From Rapana venosa (Eukaryota > Mollusca > Gastropoda > Neogastropoda > Muricidae): 64,000 bases of DNA. Shown piece after piece: positions 1 through 11,489 of the stretch. Below the pieces are notes generated by a model that was given only the letters and a program-made list of their open reading frames with translations, searched no databases and was not told the origin of the DNA. Made by a program: the position numbers and the translations under genes. Each line of letters opens with the position of its first letter. Positions within the stretch are counted from its first letter, which is position 1. Location of the stretch: positions 55,440,026 through 55,504,025 of the forward strand of contig CM054154.1 in NCBI GenBank assembly GCA_028751875.1. Direction: 5' to 3'.

Positions 1-240
1 GGGTGTGTAGGTGTGTGGTGTGTTGTGTTGGGGTTGGTGTGTTGTGTGGGGTGTTGGTGTTTGGTAGTTGGTGTTTGTTGTGGTGGGGGTTGTGTGTTGG
101 TGTGTGTAGTGGGTGTGGGTGGTGTGTGGTGTGTGTTGTGTGTTTGTGTGTGTGGTTTGGGTTTGTTTAGTGTGTGGGTGTGTTTGTGTCCCTCTCCCCC
201 TCCCTTCTTTCACAGTGTTGGATAGGAGGCTGTGCTACTG
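1..240. repeat. GT/G-rich low-complexity tract
   Basis: Nearly all G and T up to about 190, then a short C/T stretch and unique-looking sequence. The reading frame that crosses it is Val/Cys/Gly only and is not credible as a gene. The tract recurs in degraded form at about 2311-2540, as part of a larger tandem duplication. Confidence 0.8.
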
Positions 241-284
241 TAGCAATGATTGTAGGGTAATATAGGTTAATGGGGGGTTGTAGG

Positions 285-960
285 TTAACAGGGGACAGGG
301 TAGATGGACAGGGGACAGGGTGGATGGACAGGGGTCAGGGTAGATGGACAGGGTAGATGGACAGGGGACAGGGTGGATGGACAGGGGTCAGGGTAGATGG
401 ACAGGGTAGATGGACAGGGGACAGGGTAGATGGAAGGGACAGGGTGGATGGATAGGGACAGGGTAGATGATAGGGACAGGGTGGATGGATAGGGACAGGT
501 AATGGACAGGGACAGGGTAATGGACAGGGACAAGGTAATGGAGGGGGGACAGGGTGGATGGACAGGGGACAGGGTAGATGGACAGGGACAGGGTAAAATG
601 GACAGGGTAATGGACAGGGTAGATGGACAGGGGACAGGGTAGATGGATAGGGGACAGGGTAGATGGACAGGGGACAGGGTAGATGGACCGGGGACAGGGT
701 GGATGGACAGGGGACAGGGTGGATGGACAGGGTAGATGGACAGGGGACAGGGTAGATGGACAGGGGACAGGGTGGATGGACAGGGGACAGGGTAGATGGA
801 CAGGGTAGATGGACAGGGGACAGGGTAGATGGACAGGGGACAGGGTGGATGGACAGGGTGGATGGACAGGGGACAGGGTAGATGGACAGGGTAGATGGAC
901 AGGGGACAGGGTAGATGGTCAGGGGACAGGGTAGATGGACAGGGGACAGGGTAGATGGAG
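285..960. repeat. Minisatellite, 20-bp unit with a 13-bp short form
   Basis: Head-to-tail units built on GACAGGGTAGATGGACAGGG. The short form lacks one GGGACAG-type segment, as expected for deletion between the internal GGACAGG repeats. A few units resume at about 1235-1320 after a SINE, so the SINE sits inside the array. The opposite-strand frames rich in Pro-Cys-Pro-Ser are repeat artefacts. Confidence 0.9.
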
Positions 961-963
961 GAG

Positions 964-1241
964 GCACCGTGGTCGAGTGGTTTAGGCGGTCAACTCGTGA
1001 TCCAGAGGTTGCGGGTTCGATCCCCGCTCGGCTCGGTGCTGTGTCCTTGGGAAAGACACTTTACTCCTATTTTCCTCACTCCACCCAAGTGTACAAGTGG
1101 GTACCACCAGCTCTGCTGGGGAAGTATCTGGCGACAGACTAGCGTCCTGTCACAGGGGTGGTGAAAAACCATCGGTTCGCTTAACGCTACAGAAACGGGG
1201 ATAAGCTCCGGCTCTATGGGCCTTCTGGCTCGAAAGAACAT
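964..1241 (+). mobile_element. SINE-A: tRNA-headed SINE with conserved core
   Basis: Positions 964-1040 resemble a tRNA. The ends GCACCG and CGGTGC pair, an A box (TGGTCGAGTGG) lies at 970-980 and a B box (GGTTCGATCCC) at 1014-1024. The anticodon stem does not pair, so this is a tRNA-derived promoter and not a tRNA gene. The body has a CCTTGGGAAAGACACTTTAC block and a later GTGTACAAGTGGGTACC block, a core type shared by many marine-animal SINEs (MetaSINE-like; the family name is tentative). The 3' limit is taken where minisatellite units resume. Confidence 0.8.
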
Positions 1242-1326
1242 ACAGGGTAGATGGACAGGGGACAGGGTAGATGGATAGGGAACAGGGTACATGGACAGGG
1301 GACATGGTATTTGGACAGGGTAGCGT

Positions 1327-1560
1327 GGTGTTGGTTAGCCTAGGGGTTAGGGCGCGGCATTTATGAGCGGTGAACCCGGTTTGAGCCCCCGTTCAAGGGA
1401 TTTCCCCTGGGGGTTAACGCAGCATTGAGTATTTTGAAAGTCCTTAACGGGGGTTGGGGTTAGAAACCAGGGGTTTTGGGGGCATGCATGTAGAATGCGA
1501 TGGCGCACGTTTTAAAAAAAACCGTTCCGCCTTCGGAGGATAGTCGGGGGCAGCCACCTG
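1327..1560 (+). mobile_element. SINE-B copy, degenerate
   Basis: CCTAGGGGTTAGGGCGCGGC followed by a B-box-like GGTTTGAGCCCCC and then a CCCCTGGGGGTTAACGC block. The same order appears in cleaner copies at 15515, 19968 and 28624. Homopolymer lengths differ from those copies. A weaker stretch to about 1700 may be the SINE tail. Confidence 0.6.
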
Positions 1561-1725
1561 GTGTCGTTTAGATGCCACCCCAAAATTGGAAGCAAATCCA
1601 ACCTTTGGGGAACCTCGCAGCCTGCCAAGGAAAAAAAACAAAACCCAAACCTTCTGCCATAGCGGGGTTTTGAAAGCATTTTAATACTGAAAATAGGCAA
1701 CCTATGCTTTCCTCTGACAAGGTGG

Positions 1726-1995
1726 CGTGTGAGGGGGTATGCAGAGGGCAGGGTGAAGCGCGAGGGGCAGGGGGAGTGCAGAGGTCGGGGTGTAGTGCAG
1801 AGGTCAGGGGTGTATGCAGAGGTCGGGGTGAAAGCCAGAGGTCAGGGGTACCAGAGGCAGGGGGTTAGCGCGATTTTGGGGTGTAGGCGAGTGGGTGGGG
1901 TAGCGCGAGGTTGGGGGTTGCGCGAGTGTGGGGGTATGCAGAGTGTGGTGGTGAGGCAGGGGTGGGGTGTAGTCAGAGGTGGGGGTGCACTGTTT
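1726..1995. repeat. G-rich irregular minisatellite
   Basis: Loose repeats around GCAGAGGTCAGGGGTGTA, roughly 17-20 bp. The counterpart in the second block copy is at 4550-4745. The plus-strand frame across it is Gly/Arg/Val-rich and follows the repeat, so no gene is called. Confidence 0.7.
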
Positions 1996-2109
1996 CAGAT
2001 TGACATTCCTCTGGTGTGTGAACTCCCCAAGAGACCCCTAGTGCCCCCCCAGCCCTCAACAGCCCCAATTTTTACAGGTGGGGTTTTTCCCCTTTGTAAT
2101 GGTTTTTTC

Positions 2110-2310
2110 TGATAAATTATGACTACATCTGACTTGAGTGTTCTGATAAATTTTGGTTACATATGGGCTTGTAGTGTTCTGATAATTTTGGTTTCTAGGA
2201 CTTGTGGTGTTCTGATAATTTGGACTATGGACTTGTAGTGTTCTGATAAATTTTGGGTTTCATATGGACTTGTAAAGTTCTGATAATTTTGGTTTTGTGG
2301 AAATTGTATT
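2110..2310. repeat. 35-bp satellite, short array
   Basis: About five units containing TTCTGATAAATTTTGGTTAC and ATGGACTTGTAGTG. The same satellite forms the long array at 4880-6240. Confidence 0.85.
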
Positions 2311-3351
2311 TTAGTGGGTTTTTTTGGGGGTGTGGTGGTTTTTTGTGGTTGGTTGTTGTGGGTGGTTTTTGGGGTTTGTGTGTGTTGTGTGTTTGGGTTT
2401 TGTGTTTTTTTTTATTTGGGGGTTGTGTGTTGTGTGGTGTGGGGTGGGTTTGGGTGTGTGTGGTGTGTTTGTTGGGGGTGTGGTTTTGTTTGGGTGTGGG
2501 TGTTTTTGGTGTGTGGGGGTGTTTTTTGGGGGTTTTTTTCCCATAAACCCTCCCCCCTTTTTCAAAGTTTATTGGATAGGAGGCTGTGCCCACTTTGAAA
2601 TTTAAATTTTAGGGTAAAATTGGTTAAAAGGGGGTTTTAGGTTTTAAAAGGGGAAGGGTATTTGGGACAGGGGGCAGGGGGGGATGGGGCGGGGTCAGGG
2701 GAGTTGGGGCAGGGGGAGATGGACAGGGGACAGGGGGAAAGGACAGGGGTAGGGTTTGATGGCAAAGGGGAGATGGAAGGGGACAGGGTAGGGTGGGGTT
2801 GGGGAAATGGGGGGGATGGTTTGGGGGCAGGGTTTTGATGGATAGGGGCAGGGTGGGTGGATAGGGACCCGGGGAATGGGCAGGGGGCAGGGTAGATGGC
2901 CCGGGGCAAAGGGGAGATGGCAGGGGCAGGGTGGTTTGGGCAAGGGGGCAGGGTAGATGGACGGGGCAGGGTAGATGGACAGGGTAATGGACGGGGGAGT
3001 TGGGGGGGACCCGGGTAGGGTGGAAAAGGGGACAGGGGAGATGGACAGGGGGGCAGGGGGTAGATGGCCGGGGGGGCCCCCGGGGGAAAGGCAGGGGACA
3101 GGGTGGGTGGACAGGGGAGATGGACAGGGGCAGGGAGATGGACAGGGGAAAATTTGGAACAGGGGACGGGGAGGATGGACAGGGTAAATGGACAGGGGGA
3201 CAGGGGATTGGGCAGGGGACAGGGTGGGTGGGGCAAGGGTGGTGGACAGGGGGGGAGGGGGGTGGGGGCCGGGTAGATGGCTTGGGGGGAGGGTTGATTT
3301 GGGCAAGGGGCGGGTTTGACAGGGGCGGGGCAAGGGGAGATGGGGGGAGGG

Positions 3352-3646
3352 GACCTTTTGGGCGAGTGGTTTTTGGCGGGCAACTCGGGTTTCCCGAGGT
3401 TTTGGGGTTTGAACCCCCGTGGCTCGGTGCTGTGTCCTTGGGGAAAAACACTTTACTCCATTTTTTCCTTAAAAAACTAACCCAGGTGTTCAAGTGGTTA
3501 CCCCAGCTTTTTGGGGGGTTATCTGGCGACAGGGCTTTGCGTCCCCTTTTACGGGGGGGGTGAAAAAACCCTCGGGCCTTAAAAATAAAAAAGAAAAAGG
3601 GGGGTAAGGGTTCCCGGGTCCCATGGGCCTTCGGCTCAAAAAACAT
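3352..3646 (+). mobile_element. SINE-A, second degraded copy
   Basis: GGGCGAGTGGTTTTTGGCGG, a B-box-like GGGGTTTGAACCCCC and TCGGTGCTGTGTCCTTGGGG are recognisable. The core blocks follow in the order seen at 964-1241, with many small insertions. Confidence 0.7.
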
Positions 3647-3741
3647 ACAGGGGGGGGTGGACGGGGGCGGGGAGTTGGGTAGGGAACAGGGGACAAAGGG
3701 GAAGGGGGCATGTTTTGGACAGGGTTTGCGTTTGGGGGCTG

Positions 3742-4010
3742 GGTTTTGCCTAGGGGTTTTTGGGCGCGGGATTAAGAGCTGGTGAACCGGTTTTTAGCCC
3801 ACCGTTTTTTAAGGGATATTCCCCTGGAGGGGAACGCAGCTTTGGGGTGTATTCTGCTGAAAATCCTTTAACGGAGGGTTTGGGAAAAAACCGTGTTTTT
3901 GTGCTCCCTCTTGTTGGAAAGCGATGCGCGCACGTTTTTAAACCCGTTTTTGCCGTCGGAAAGGGTTTGTCGGGGTTGGGGGTTTCCACAATGGTGTCAT
4001 TTTTAGATTT
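3742..4010 (+). mobile_element. SINE-B, second degraded copy
   Basis: Matches the copy at 1327 (CCTAGGGG, GCGCGG, GGTGAACCGG, CCCCTGGAGGGGAACGCAGC). It is better preserved in its 3' half. Confidence 0.55.
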
Positions 4011-4019
4011 CTAATGGCC

Positions 4020-4320
4020 AGGGGCCCTTTGGGTGTCAAGAAAACAACAGGAGATGGGGGAAGGGGGGAAAAATTTGGGGAAAGGAAGGGAAGGGGGGTG
4101 ATTTGGGGGGAGGTGGGGGGGGAATTTTAATCAAGGGCGGGGAAAGGGGAGGGGGGGAATACCCCGGGGGGGAACAAGGGGGGGTTTTGGGGAAGAAAAA
4201 GGGGAGGGGAAAAAGGGGTTTGGGGGCTATTTGGGGGAGTGGGGGAAGGAGGGGGGGGGAGGGGACGGTTTTGGGGGGCGGGGTCGGAAGTAGGGGTTGG
4301 CGCCACATGGGGTCATTTAG
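4020..4320. repeat. G/A-rich stretch, extra to block copy 2
   Basis: Runs of G broken by A. It has no counterpart in block copy 1 and accounts for most of the length difference between the two copies. No gene is seen. Confidence 0.5.
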
Positions 4321-4879
4321 AGCCTTCCCCCTAGTTAAAAAAAAAATTTTTTTCCAACCTTTTGGTTAAAAAACCTTGTTTGGCCGCAAAAACACCATTC
4401 CCGCCGTTCGGGGTTTGGACCCATTTTTTTAAGGGGAAAAGGGAAAGCAAAACCAACTTTTCCAAAAGTTGCCAAGGAAAAAAAAATTTCCCAAGGCGGT
4501 TTTTAAAAGCAAATATGAAAAAGCAGAGTCCTGGTTTTTGCAAGGTGGGGTGTTGAGAAGGGGGAAGGCAGAGTCAGGGTGAGGCAGGGGTCAGGGGTGG
4601 TGCAGAGGTGGGGTGTAGGCAGAGGTGGGGGTGAGGAGAGGTGGGGTGAGCCAGAGGTGGGGTGAGGCAAGGTTGGTGGTGTAGGCGGGGTGGGTGGTGT
4701 AGGCAGAGGTGGGGGGGGCCGCAGAGTTGGTGGATTGAGAGTGGGGGGTTTAGTCAAAAATGGGGTTATCAGGGTTTTTTATTTTTTTTTTTTTGTAAAC
4801 TCCCCCCCTTCCCACCCCCCCCCCGAATATAAGGGGGGTTTTTCTCCCCTTTGGGGTTTTATAAAAAATGACTACTTTT

Positions 4880-6240
4880 TCTTTTTTTGAATTTTTTTAA
4901 TAGGATTGTAGGGGTTTGAAAATTATGGTTCCCTAGGATTGTGGTTTCTGAAAATTTGGGTTACATATGGACCTTGTAGTTTCTGAAAATTAGGGTTACA
5001 TATGGACTTGTATGTTTAAATTAGGTACATGTGGACTTGTATGGCCCTGAATTATGGTTATTTTTAGGACTTGAATTTTCTGAAAAATTAGGTTTCATAT
5101 GGACTTGCAGTGTTGTAATTTGGTTAAAAGGGACTTGTAATGTTCTGAAAATTAGGGTTACATATGATTTGTGGGGTCTGAAATTTATGTTACATGGACT
5201 TGTATGTTCTGAAAATTTAGGGTTAAATTTGGATTGAATGTTCATAATTAGGGGTTAAAAGGACTTGTAGGGGTCTATAATATGGTTACATATGGACGTA
5301 TGTTTATAATTATGGTTACAATGGATTGAAATGTTCTGAAAAATTATGGTTAATATGATTGTGTGTTCTAAATTTATGGTTACATATGGATTTGAATTTT
5401 TGATAATTATGGTTAATATGGACTTGTAAGTTCTGTAATTATGGACATAGGGATTGTAATGTTCGATAATTATGGTTACTAGGGCTTGTAATTTCTAAAA
5501 TTTTGGGTTTACTCTGGATTGTAAGTTCGATAATTATTTTTTCATCGGGATTTGAATTTAAAAATTATGACATCTTATTGTAATGTTTTTAAAATTAAAT
5601 GGAAATTGGCTTGTATGGCTGAAATTATGGTTAAATATGGACTTGTAGTGTTTGAAATTAGGGTTACATATGGACTTGTAATTTCAAAATTAGGGTTAAT
5701 ATGGACTTGAGTGGTCGAAAATTTAAGGTTTTACTTGGACTTGGTGTTCGTAATAAGGGTTACAATGGATGAATGTTTGATAATTAGGGTTAAAATTGGA
5801 CTGTAATTTTCTATAATTAGGTTAATAGGGACTTGTAATGTTCTGATTTTTAGGTTAAAATTTTACTTTAATGTTTGAAATTAGGGAAATTGGGATTGAA
5901 AAGTTTAAAATTTATTTTACATAGGGTTGTAATTTCTGATAATTAGGGTTACATCGATTTAAAAAGTTCTGAAAATTTTATGGTTAATCGGGACTTGTAT
6001 TGTTCTGAAATTATGACATTGCTTGAAATGTTTTGAAATTAGGGTTTACTTTGGGATTTAGTTTCTGAAAATTAGGTTACATAGGACTTTTGTTTATAAT
6101 TAGGGTTAATGGATTTGAAATGTTGATAATTATTTAATAGGACTTGAATGTTCGATAATTAGGGTTACATATGGATTTGTGGTTTCTGAATTATGGTTCT
6201 ATGGACTTGTAGGTTCTGTAATTAGGTTACATATAATAAA
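4880..6240. repeat. 35-bp AT-rich satellite, about 38 units
   Basis: Units read as TTCTGATAATTATGGTTACA followed by TATGGACTTGTAATG. Most units carry one or more single-base deletions, giving period jitter of 30-36 bp. No coding potential is seen. Confidence 0.9.
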
Positions 6241-6439
6241 AATAATAATAAAAAAAAATTTTTTAATGGAATTTATAGAGCGCTATATTTTCAATTCAAA
6301 CCAGAGGTTCCATTAAATCTCCCAAAATGGACTTGTTGGTCCTTGGATTTTCCTTTCCCCATTGCGAAACGGGCACCATTTTTTTTCAAAACCCAGCGCA
6401 ACTGGGGTTCTTTCCAAAGAAAAAACGGAGGCATTGCTG

Positions 6440-7990
6440 TTTGGGCCCCTACAAGCCGGCTCTGTGCTCTATTTTGACAAGGGAGAAAATGGTTTTTTTT
6501 TAAGTCTTGCGGAAAATGGAACAAGGGAGGACAAAGAGAGGAATGGGAAAAGAGGGAATTCCAGCAGGGATTTTAGAAGGTGGGGTTGTTTTAAATGTGG
6601 GGGCGGGCTCTGATTTTTAGGATCATAAAAAGGGGCTAGCCTTAGGAGGTATTTAGCTATTTTTAGTAGGGCATAGGGCAGGCTGGCTGATGAATCATCA
6701 TCATAGGTATGCTGGAGTGAGGGGGGCATTTAGGGCAAAAGGGCAAACACTGTATGAGGATCATCATCATCAGGGTAGCTGCTGATTTAGGATCATTGGG
6801 GAGGGGTCTCTGTATGAGGATCATCATCATCAGGGGTACTCGGAGTGAGGATATTAGGGGGCTAGCAGCTGAATGAACTCAGCAGGGGTAGCTGGATAGG
6901 TCATCATCACAGGCAGCGCTGTAGGGAGGATCATCAAGGGGGTAGCGTGCGTGAGGATCATTTAAGGGCTAGCGCTGTAGTGAGGATATCACAGGGGTAG
7001 CACTGTAGTGGGACACTCAGCAGGGCAGCAGCGTAGGAGGGTCACATCAGCGGCTAGCAGCTGTAGTGGGATCATCATCACGGGGAAAGTAGTGGGATCA
7101 TCATCAGCAGGGCTAGCGCTTTGGAAAATCATCACAGGGGGGTAGCGCGTTGAGGATCATCACAGAGGGCTAGCTGCGGTGAGGATCATCACGCGGGTAG
7201 CACTTTGTGAGGGTCAACACCAGGGCACTTTTTTGTGAGGATCATCGCAGGGGTACGCTGTAGTGAATTCATCTCAGCAGGGGTAGCTGCTGTATGAGGG
7301 TCACATCAGGGCTAGCACTGTATGGGATCATCCAGGGTGCTGCGTAGGAGGTCATCATATAAGGGCTAGCAGCTGTAGTAGGATCTCATCAGGTAGGCTG
7401 TAGTAAGGGAACATCACAGGGCTGCGCTTAGTAAGGTCTCAGCAGGCTACTCTGGGGTGAGGACACATCACAGGGGTACTGCTGTAGGGGATCTCCGGGC
7501 TAGCACTGTAGTGAGGATCCTCACAGGGGTAGCTCTGAAAGGATCATCCAGCGGGAGCTGTGTATAAGGTTCATCAGCAGGGTACACTGTAGTGGGGTCA
7601 TCACGGGGTAGTCTGGAGTGAGGGTCGTGGACGGCTTTTCTGCAGAGCCCCGACCAGGGCCTGTTTGTCACCCAACAGGGGGGCACCGGGATATTTGACG
7701 TGGCGTCCCGACCCCACCCCCGCTTTGGGTGGATGCTTCGTCTGTCGGTGGCCCACCATCGTGACTTTACCCTGCAACAGTCGCTGGACAGCCCGCCCTC
7801 CCAATGACTGCTTTCTGTCATTAAAGGGTTTGGGTGTGGAGGGGAAAGGGGCGGGGGGGAGGGTTAACTCTTTGTTTGTTTTGTCATTGTCACCGATGTG
7901 TCACACAAAGGTTGTAGGGGTCTGACCAACTTTGTGGAAAAGGGTGACGATTTCTCCTCATCGAAGTCATCTTCACTACCACTGTTCTGA
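6440..7990 (+). repeat. Degraded copy of the 11339-14960 segment
   Basis: It starts with the CTCTGTGC..TTTGACAAGGGAGA sequence that recurs at 11340. A decayed 34-bp GGATCATCATCAGCAGGG minisatellite follows (about 6740-7620), then the exon-like sequence at 7646. Similarity to the clean copy ends in GTTCTGATTCATTAGT, at 7993 here and 14961 there. The array is about 1 kb here and 3.1 kb in the clean copy. Confidence 0.85.
7646..7846 (+). pseudogene. ABHD2: Frame-broken copy of ABHD2-like exon
   Basis: Equivalent to the intact exon at 14591-14790, including the preceding TTTTCTGCAG acceptor and the following CTGTCATTAAAGGG donor region. Several small indels break the frame. The bases for the HGGHLG motif have lost a nucleotide (GGGGGGCACCGGGATA against CATGGGGGACACCTGGGATA). 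It could be a true pseudo-exon or an unpolished or allelic copy of the same locus. The homopolymer-biased differences favour sequence error. Confidence 0.65.
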
Positions 7991-7994
7991 TTCA

Positions 7995-8100
7995 TTAGTG
8001 TGTTTTGAGGCTGGATTTGAAGGTATCAAGTGAAGGCTTTTGTCGAAGTGAAAGAGGTAGGTCATTCCAGGTGGATGGACCACACTGCTTCTCAAACCCT
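7995..8100 (-). mobile_element. LINE 3'-end fragment
   Basis: TTGAGGCTGGATTTGAAGG and CATTCCAGGTGGATGGACC match the C-terminal coding end of the minus-strand LINE at 56950-57030. The fragment starts exactly where the two ABHD2-segment copies diverge. Confidence 0.65.
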
Positions 8101-8544
8101 CCGTTTAGTTTCCCAGCCAAAGTTCATGACTGGCAGCTGGCAGGGCGTGGATATAAATAAACAGGGCAAAAGGAAAGGCAGCACTAGGGGCTTGCAGCTG
8201 TAGCCGTGTTCAGCCGTAAATTACCCTTGTGTCTTTCACACATCCTCTTGCACAGTGAATTGTCAAAAAACGACAAGAAAAAGCACTTTTAAAATGAGCT
8301 TAAACGAGCTTTCCTTTTGACTCCAACTCCATGTACTTCTTTCATACGGTTGATGTGACAGCAGTTCAAACAGACATGAAAAATAAACAGGAAGGTGCAG
8401 GAAGAAACACAATCACAAAAAACAGACATTCAACTCTCTCTCTAAAAAAGCAGCCGTTTAAAATTATAAACAATGAACATAGAGAAACATTGAATATGTC
8501 TGCATGCAGATTTAACCTTTTTTTGGGGGGCTGCGGCATTAAAC

Positions 8545-8662
8545 CTGTTGGCAGAACGAGGCCAAAATAAACCCACACCGTAGCGGCTACCAGCAAACCG
8601 CACGCGACCAGCGCCGTGAGAGGCGGGGTGATGGAGAGTGTGGAGAGAGTCTCCGCAGTCAT
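8545..8662 (-). CDS. Possible first coding exon with membrane anchor (weak)
   Basis: On the minus strand an ATG at 8662 opens a frame beginning MTAETLSTLSI, followed by a hydrophobic run (about residues 15-34, ALVACGLLVAATVW inside). A possible CAG/GTTTAA donor lies near 8548. That would be a signal-anchor exon of about 39 residues. No downstream exon is visible, the donor is mediocre and no homology is recognised. It could be chance. Single-pass N-terminal anchors are known in ABHD-family lipases, but strand and position do not fit the ABHD2-like exons here. Confidence 0.18.
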
Positions 8663-8699
8663 TAGTGTCAGCTATCGACTTCTCTAAAAACACTCCTGC

Positions 8700-9180
8700 T
8701 GGTCAGGCGTTACAGCACAACACAGTCTACTTTTTCCCATCAGCTTTAATGCGGTATCCTTGCTACAGCTGAAGGTTTGTTCATGAACCAATTCCAGTAC
8801 AGCTCATAATTATAACCCCGAGAACACAGTAGAAAACAAATGTCTTGTCAGTATCCTATACGTCATCAAGCCAAGATACCTCACAAATGGCTCAGGTTTT
8901 TATTTCACTGATTTTTTCTGATACTATTCAAAAAGCATTTTTTATCCTGTTAAAAATTGTTGTGATCAAATGTTTATCTATTTAAATCATCCTGTGTTTT
9001 TGTAAAAAAAAAAACAACCAAATTGCACACAGGCTTACACTTTGACATCAAAGCAACACCCAAAAAAAAAAACGGAAAAAACACACCACCACAACACAAA
9101 ATTGATGACAAAATTTACAAACTGCATATACACAGGAACTAGATTTTTTAAAAAGCACATGAGTGCTTATTCCATTAAAC
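8700..9180. other. No gene seen
   Basis: AT-rich unique-looking sequence with no splice-flanked open frame and no recognised repeat. Confidence 0.6.
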
Positions 9181-9209
9181 CTTGAAATAAAAAATAAGCA
9201 AAATAAATA

Positions 9210-9898
9210 AACACACACACATTTAGCGCACGTGCACACACCATACACACACACAAGCAGACAAACATACACACACACACAAAAATGGCATAAATACATG
9301 TATGCATACCTATACTCACACATACGCGCGCACGCACACTCATACACGCACGCTGTGCACACCACACCCATTAACTACAAGAAGATGCGCACGGCACACA
9401 TGTGCTTGAGATAACTAACAACTTGAAACTGACACAACAGCAGGAAGCACCTGGCACATGTAGGTGCTGTGGCCGATCACCCCACACACACACACACACG
9501 CACACACACACACACACACACAACGGGCACTCATGCATACACCCGGGGACATACGCATACACGCACGCACACACGTGTGCGCAAACCACACCACGCGCAA
9601 AAAGCACACGCGCGCCCATCGCACGCACGCACACTCACATCCCCGCACACACACACACACAACAATAACATAGACAAAGCACAACGCATGCATTTCAGGA
9701 GAACACACACACACACACACACACACACAGGCACTCACACAAAGTAGATCTCTCCCCCCCCTTTCTCTCTCTCTCTCTCTCTCCTCTCTCACTCTCTTTT
9801 CCATTCTCTCTCTACTCTTCTCTCTCTCTCTCCTTCTTATTCAGTCTCCTATTTTAAAGGGGTTTCTTTAAGACTTACTTACTTACTGACTTACTTAC

Positions 9899-9965
<67 letters not shown>

Positions 9966-9990
9966 CAAGAGAAAACACACTAACACTCAC
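9210..9990. repeat. (CA)n-rich microsatellite cluster with (CT)n
   Basis: Several CACACA tracts (9211-9370, 9480-9660, 9700-9735, 9901-9965) with CGCACG interruptions, and a CT tract at about 9755-9830. Frames reading His-Thr or Cys-Val are repeat artefacts. TTCAGTCTCCTATTTTA near 9840 also occurs in the LINE around 59860. Confidence 0.9.
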
Positions 9991-10838
9991 CGTTCATTTC
10001 TTGGAAAAAACCATGTTTGTAAAAAAAATGTTTAAAATTAGTTAACCAAATTAGCTGTACAACCACCACCACAAACAAATAAGCAGGTATTAAGTTTTGT
10101 TCACTAAAATGAGTACTGTAAAAATCAAGTAGGACATCCAGCAGCGAATGATAAATAAGCCTTTTAAATAGAAATTCGCCCAGTCACTAATAGACCCGCA
10201 AAGAAGGAATTGTGCTGGCACCCCGAGACGCTGGACTTGGACCCCCTGACCCCGCGGTGCCTAGATATCAGCCAGATGGGTTTAGTTATGGAGCAAAGTG
10301 CCAGCCGCAAACTAAAGAGTCGGGTTTTTCCTGTTTTGAGCAGCCGTGGCACATAAATAATCAATCCCAATAAACAAATATTATGAAAAAAATGAAAAAA
10401 ACAAACAAGAATTCTGAACAAAAAAATGAACAGTTAAAATATTAACGTTGCAATTCATATAACAGAACTATCCTCATATTAAAGGAGTCTAAACTAGGGG
10501 TATGACTTAATGACAAAACAATTTGTTTCATTAATGGAATGTCTTGTAGAATTTGCTGTAAGCACGGACTGGGAAGGCAGTAAAACGTTTTTCAGATCTC
10601 TGCATCGTAAAAGAATGTGATCATTTGGGAAGATTTTCGCCACAGATACATGTGCTTTTTTGAAAATTTAGTTTTAAAAGCATTGAGCTTAAACCTGTAC
10701 ATAATAGATACCAACATTTCTATACCTGTAAATTACAAAATTTGATCTTATCAAAGGATAATACATGGGTTACATCATCACTCCAGGAATAACTGGTACC
10801 TTTAGTTTCTTTAAATTTTTCCCCCATGCTTTTTTAAC
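9990..10838. other. No gene seen, ends at gap
   Basis: AT-rich sequence with no supported exon or repeat. It runs into the assembly gap. Confidence 0.6.
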
Positions 10839-11338
10839 NNNNNNNNNNNNNNNNNNNNNNNNNNNNNNNNNNNNNNNNNNNNNNNNNNNNNNNNNNNNNN
10901 NNNNNNNNNNNNNNNNNNNNNNNNNNNNNNNNNNNNNNNNNNNNNNNNNNNNNNNNNNNNNNNNNNNNNNNNNNNNNNNNNNNNNNNNNNNNNNNNNNNN
11001 NNNNNNNNNNNNNNNNNNNNNNNNNNNNNNNNNNNNNNNNNNNNNNNNNNNNNNNNNNNNNNNNNNNNNNNNNNNNNNNNNNNNNNNNNNNNNNNNNNNN
11101 NNNNNNNNNNNNNNNNNNNNNNNNNNNNNNNNNNNNNNNNNNNNNNNNNNNNNNNNNNNNNNNNNNNNNNNNNNNNNNNNNNNNNNNNNNNNNNNNNNNN
11201 NNNNNNNNNNNNNNNNNNNNNNNNNNNNNNNNNNNNNNNNNNNNNNNNNNNNNNNNNNNNNNNNNNNNNNNNNNNNNNNNNNNNNNNNNNNNNNNNNNNN
11301 NNNNNNNNNNNNNNNNNNNNNNNNNNNNNNNNNNNNNN
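10839..11338. other. Assembly gap (500 N)
   Basis: Exactly 500 N, the usual placeholder for a scaffold join of unknown size. Frames that read through it are meaningless. Confidence 1.
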
Positions 11339-11489
11339 AGGCTCTGTGCATCTGACTTTGACAAGGGAGAGAATGGTTTTCTTTTAAGTCTTGCTGGAAA
11401 ATAGGAACAAGGCAGAAACAAAGAGAGGAATGGAAAAGAGGGAATTCCTAGCACGGGATTTCTAGAAGGTGGGGATGCTGTTTATACTG

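Larger units (their letters stand above)
2311..4870. repeat. Second, degraded copy of the 1-2310 block
   Basis: Landmarks recur in order: GGATAGGAGGCTGTG at 223 and about 2573, the SINE-A head at 964 and about 3352, TCGGTGCTGTGTCCTTGG at 1033 and about 3425, the SINE-B start at 1340 and about 3750, the G-rich repeat, then the boundary with the 35-bp satellite. The offset grows from about 2350 to 2750 because of extra material near 4020-4290. Runs of G, A and T are expanded or shortened throughout, which suggests poor consensus accuracy. The Pro/Ser-rich minus-strand frames here are artefacts of the minisatellite. Confidence 0.75.

Noticed and set aside
335..967. Proline-rich proteins on the minus strand near 335-967 and 2624-3646
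   Set aside because: Translations of the 20-bp minisatellite and its degraded copy.
964..1040. A tRNA gene
   Set aside because: A and B boxes and acceptor pairing are present, but the anticodon stem does not pair and the sequence continues into a SINE core.
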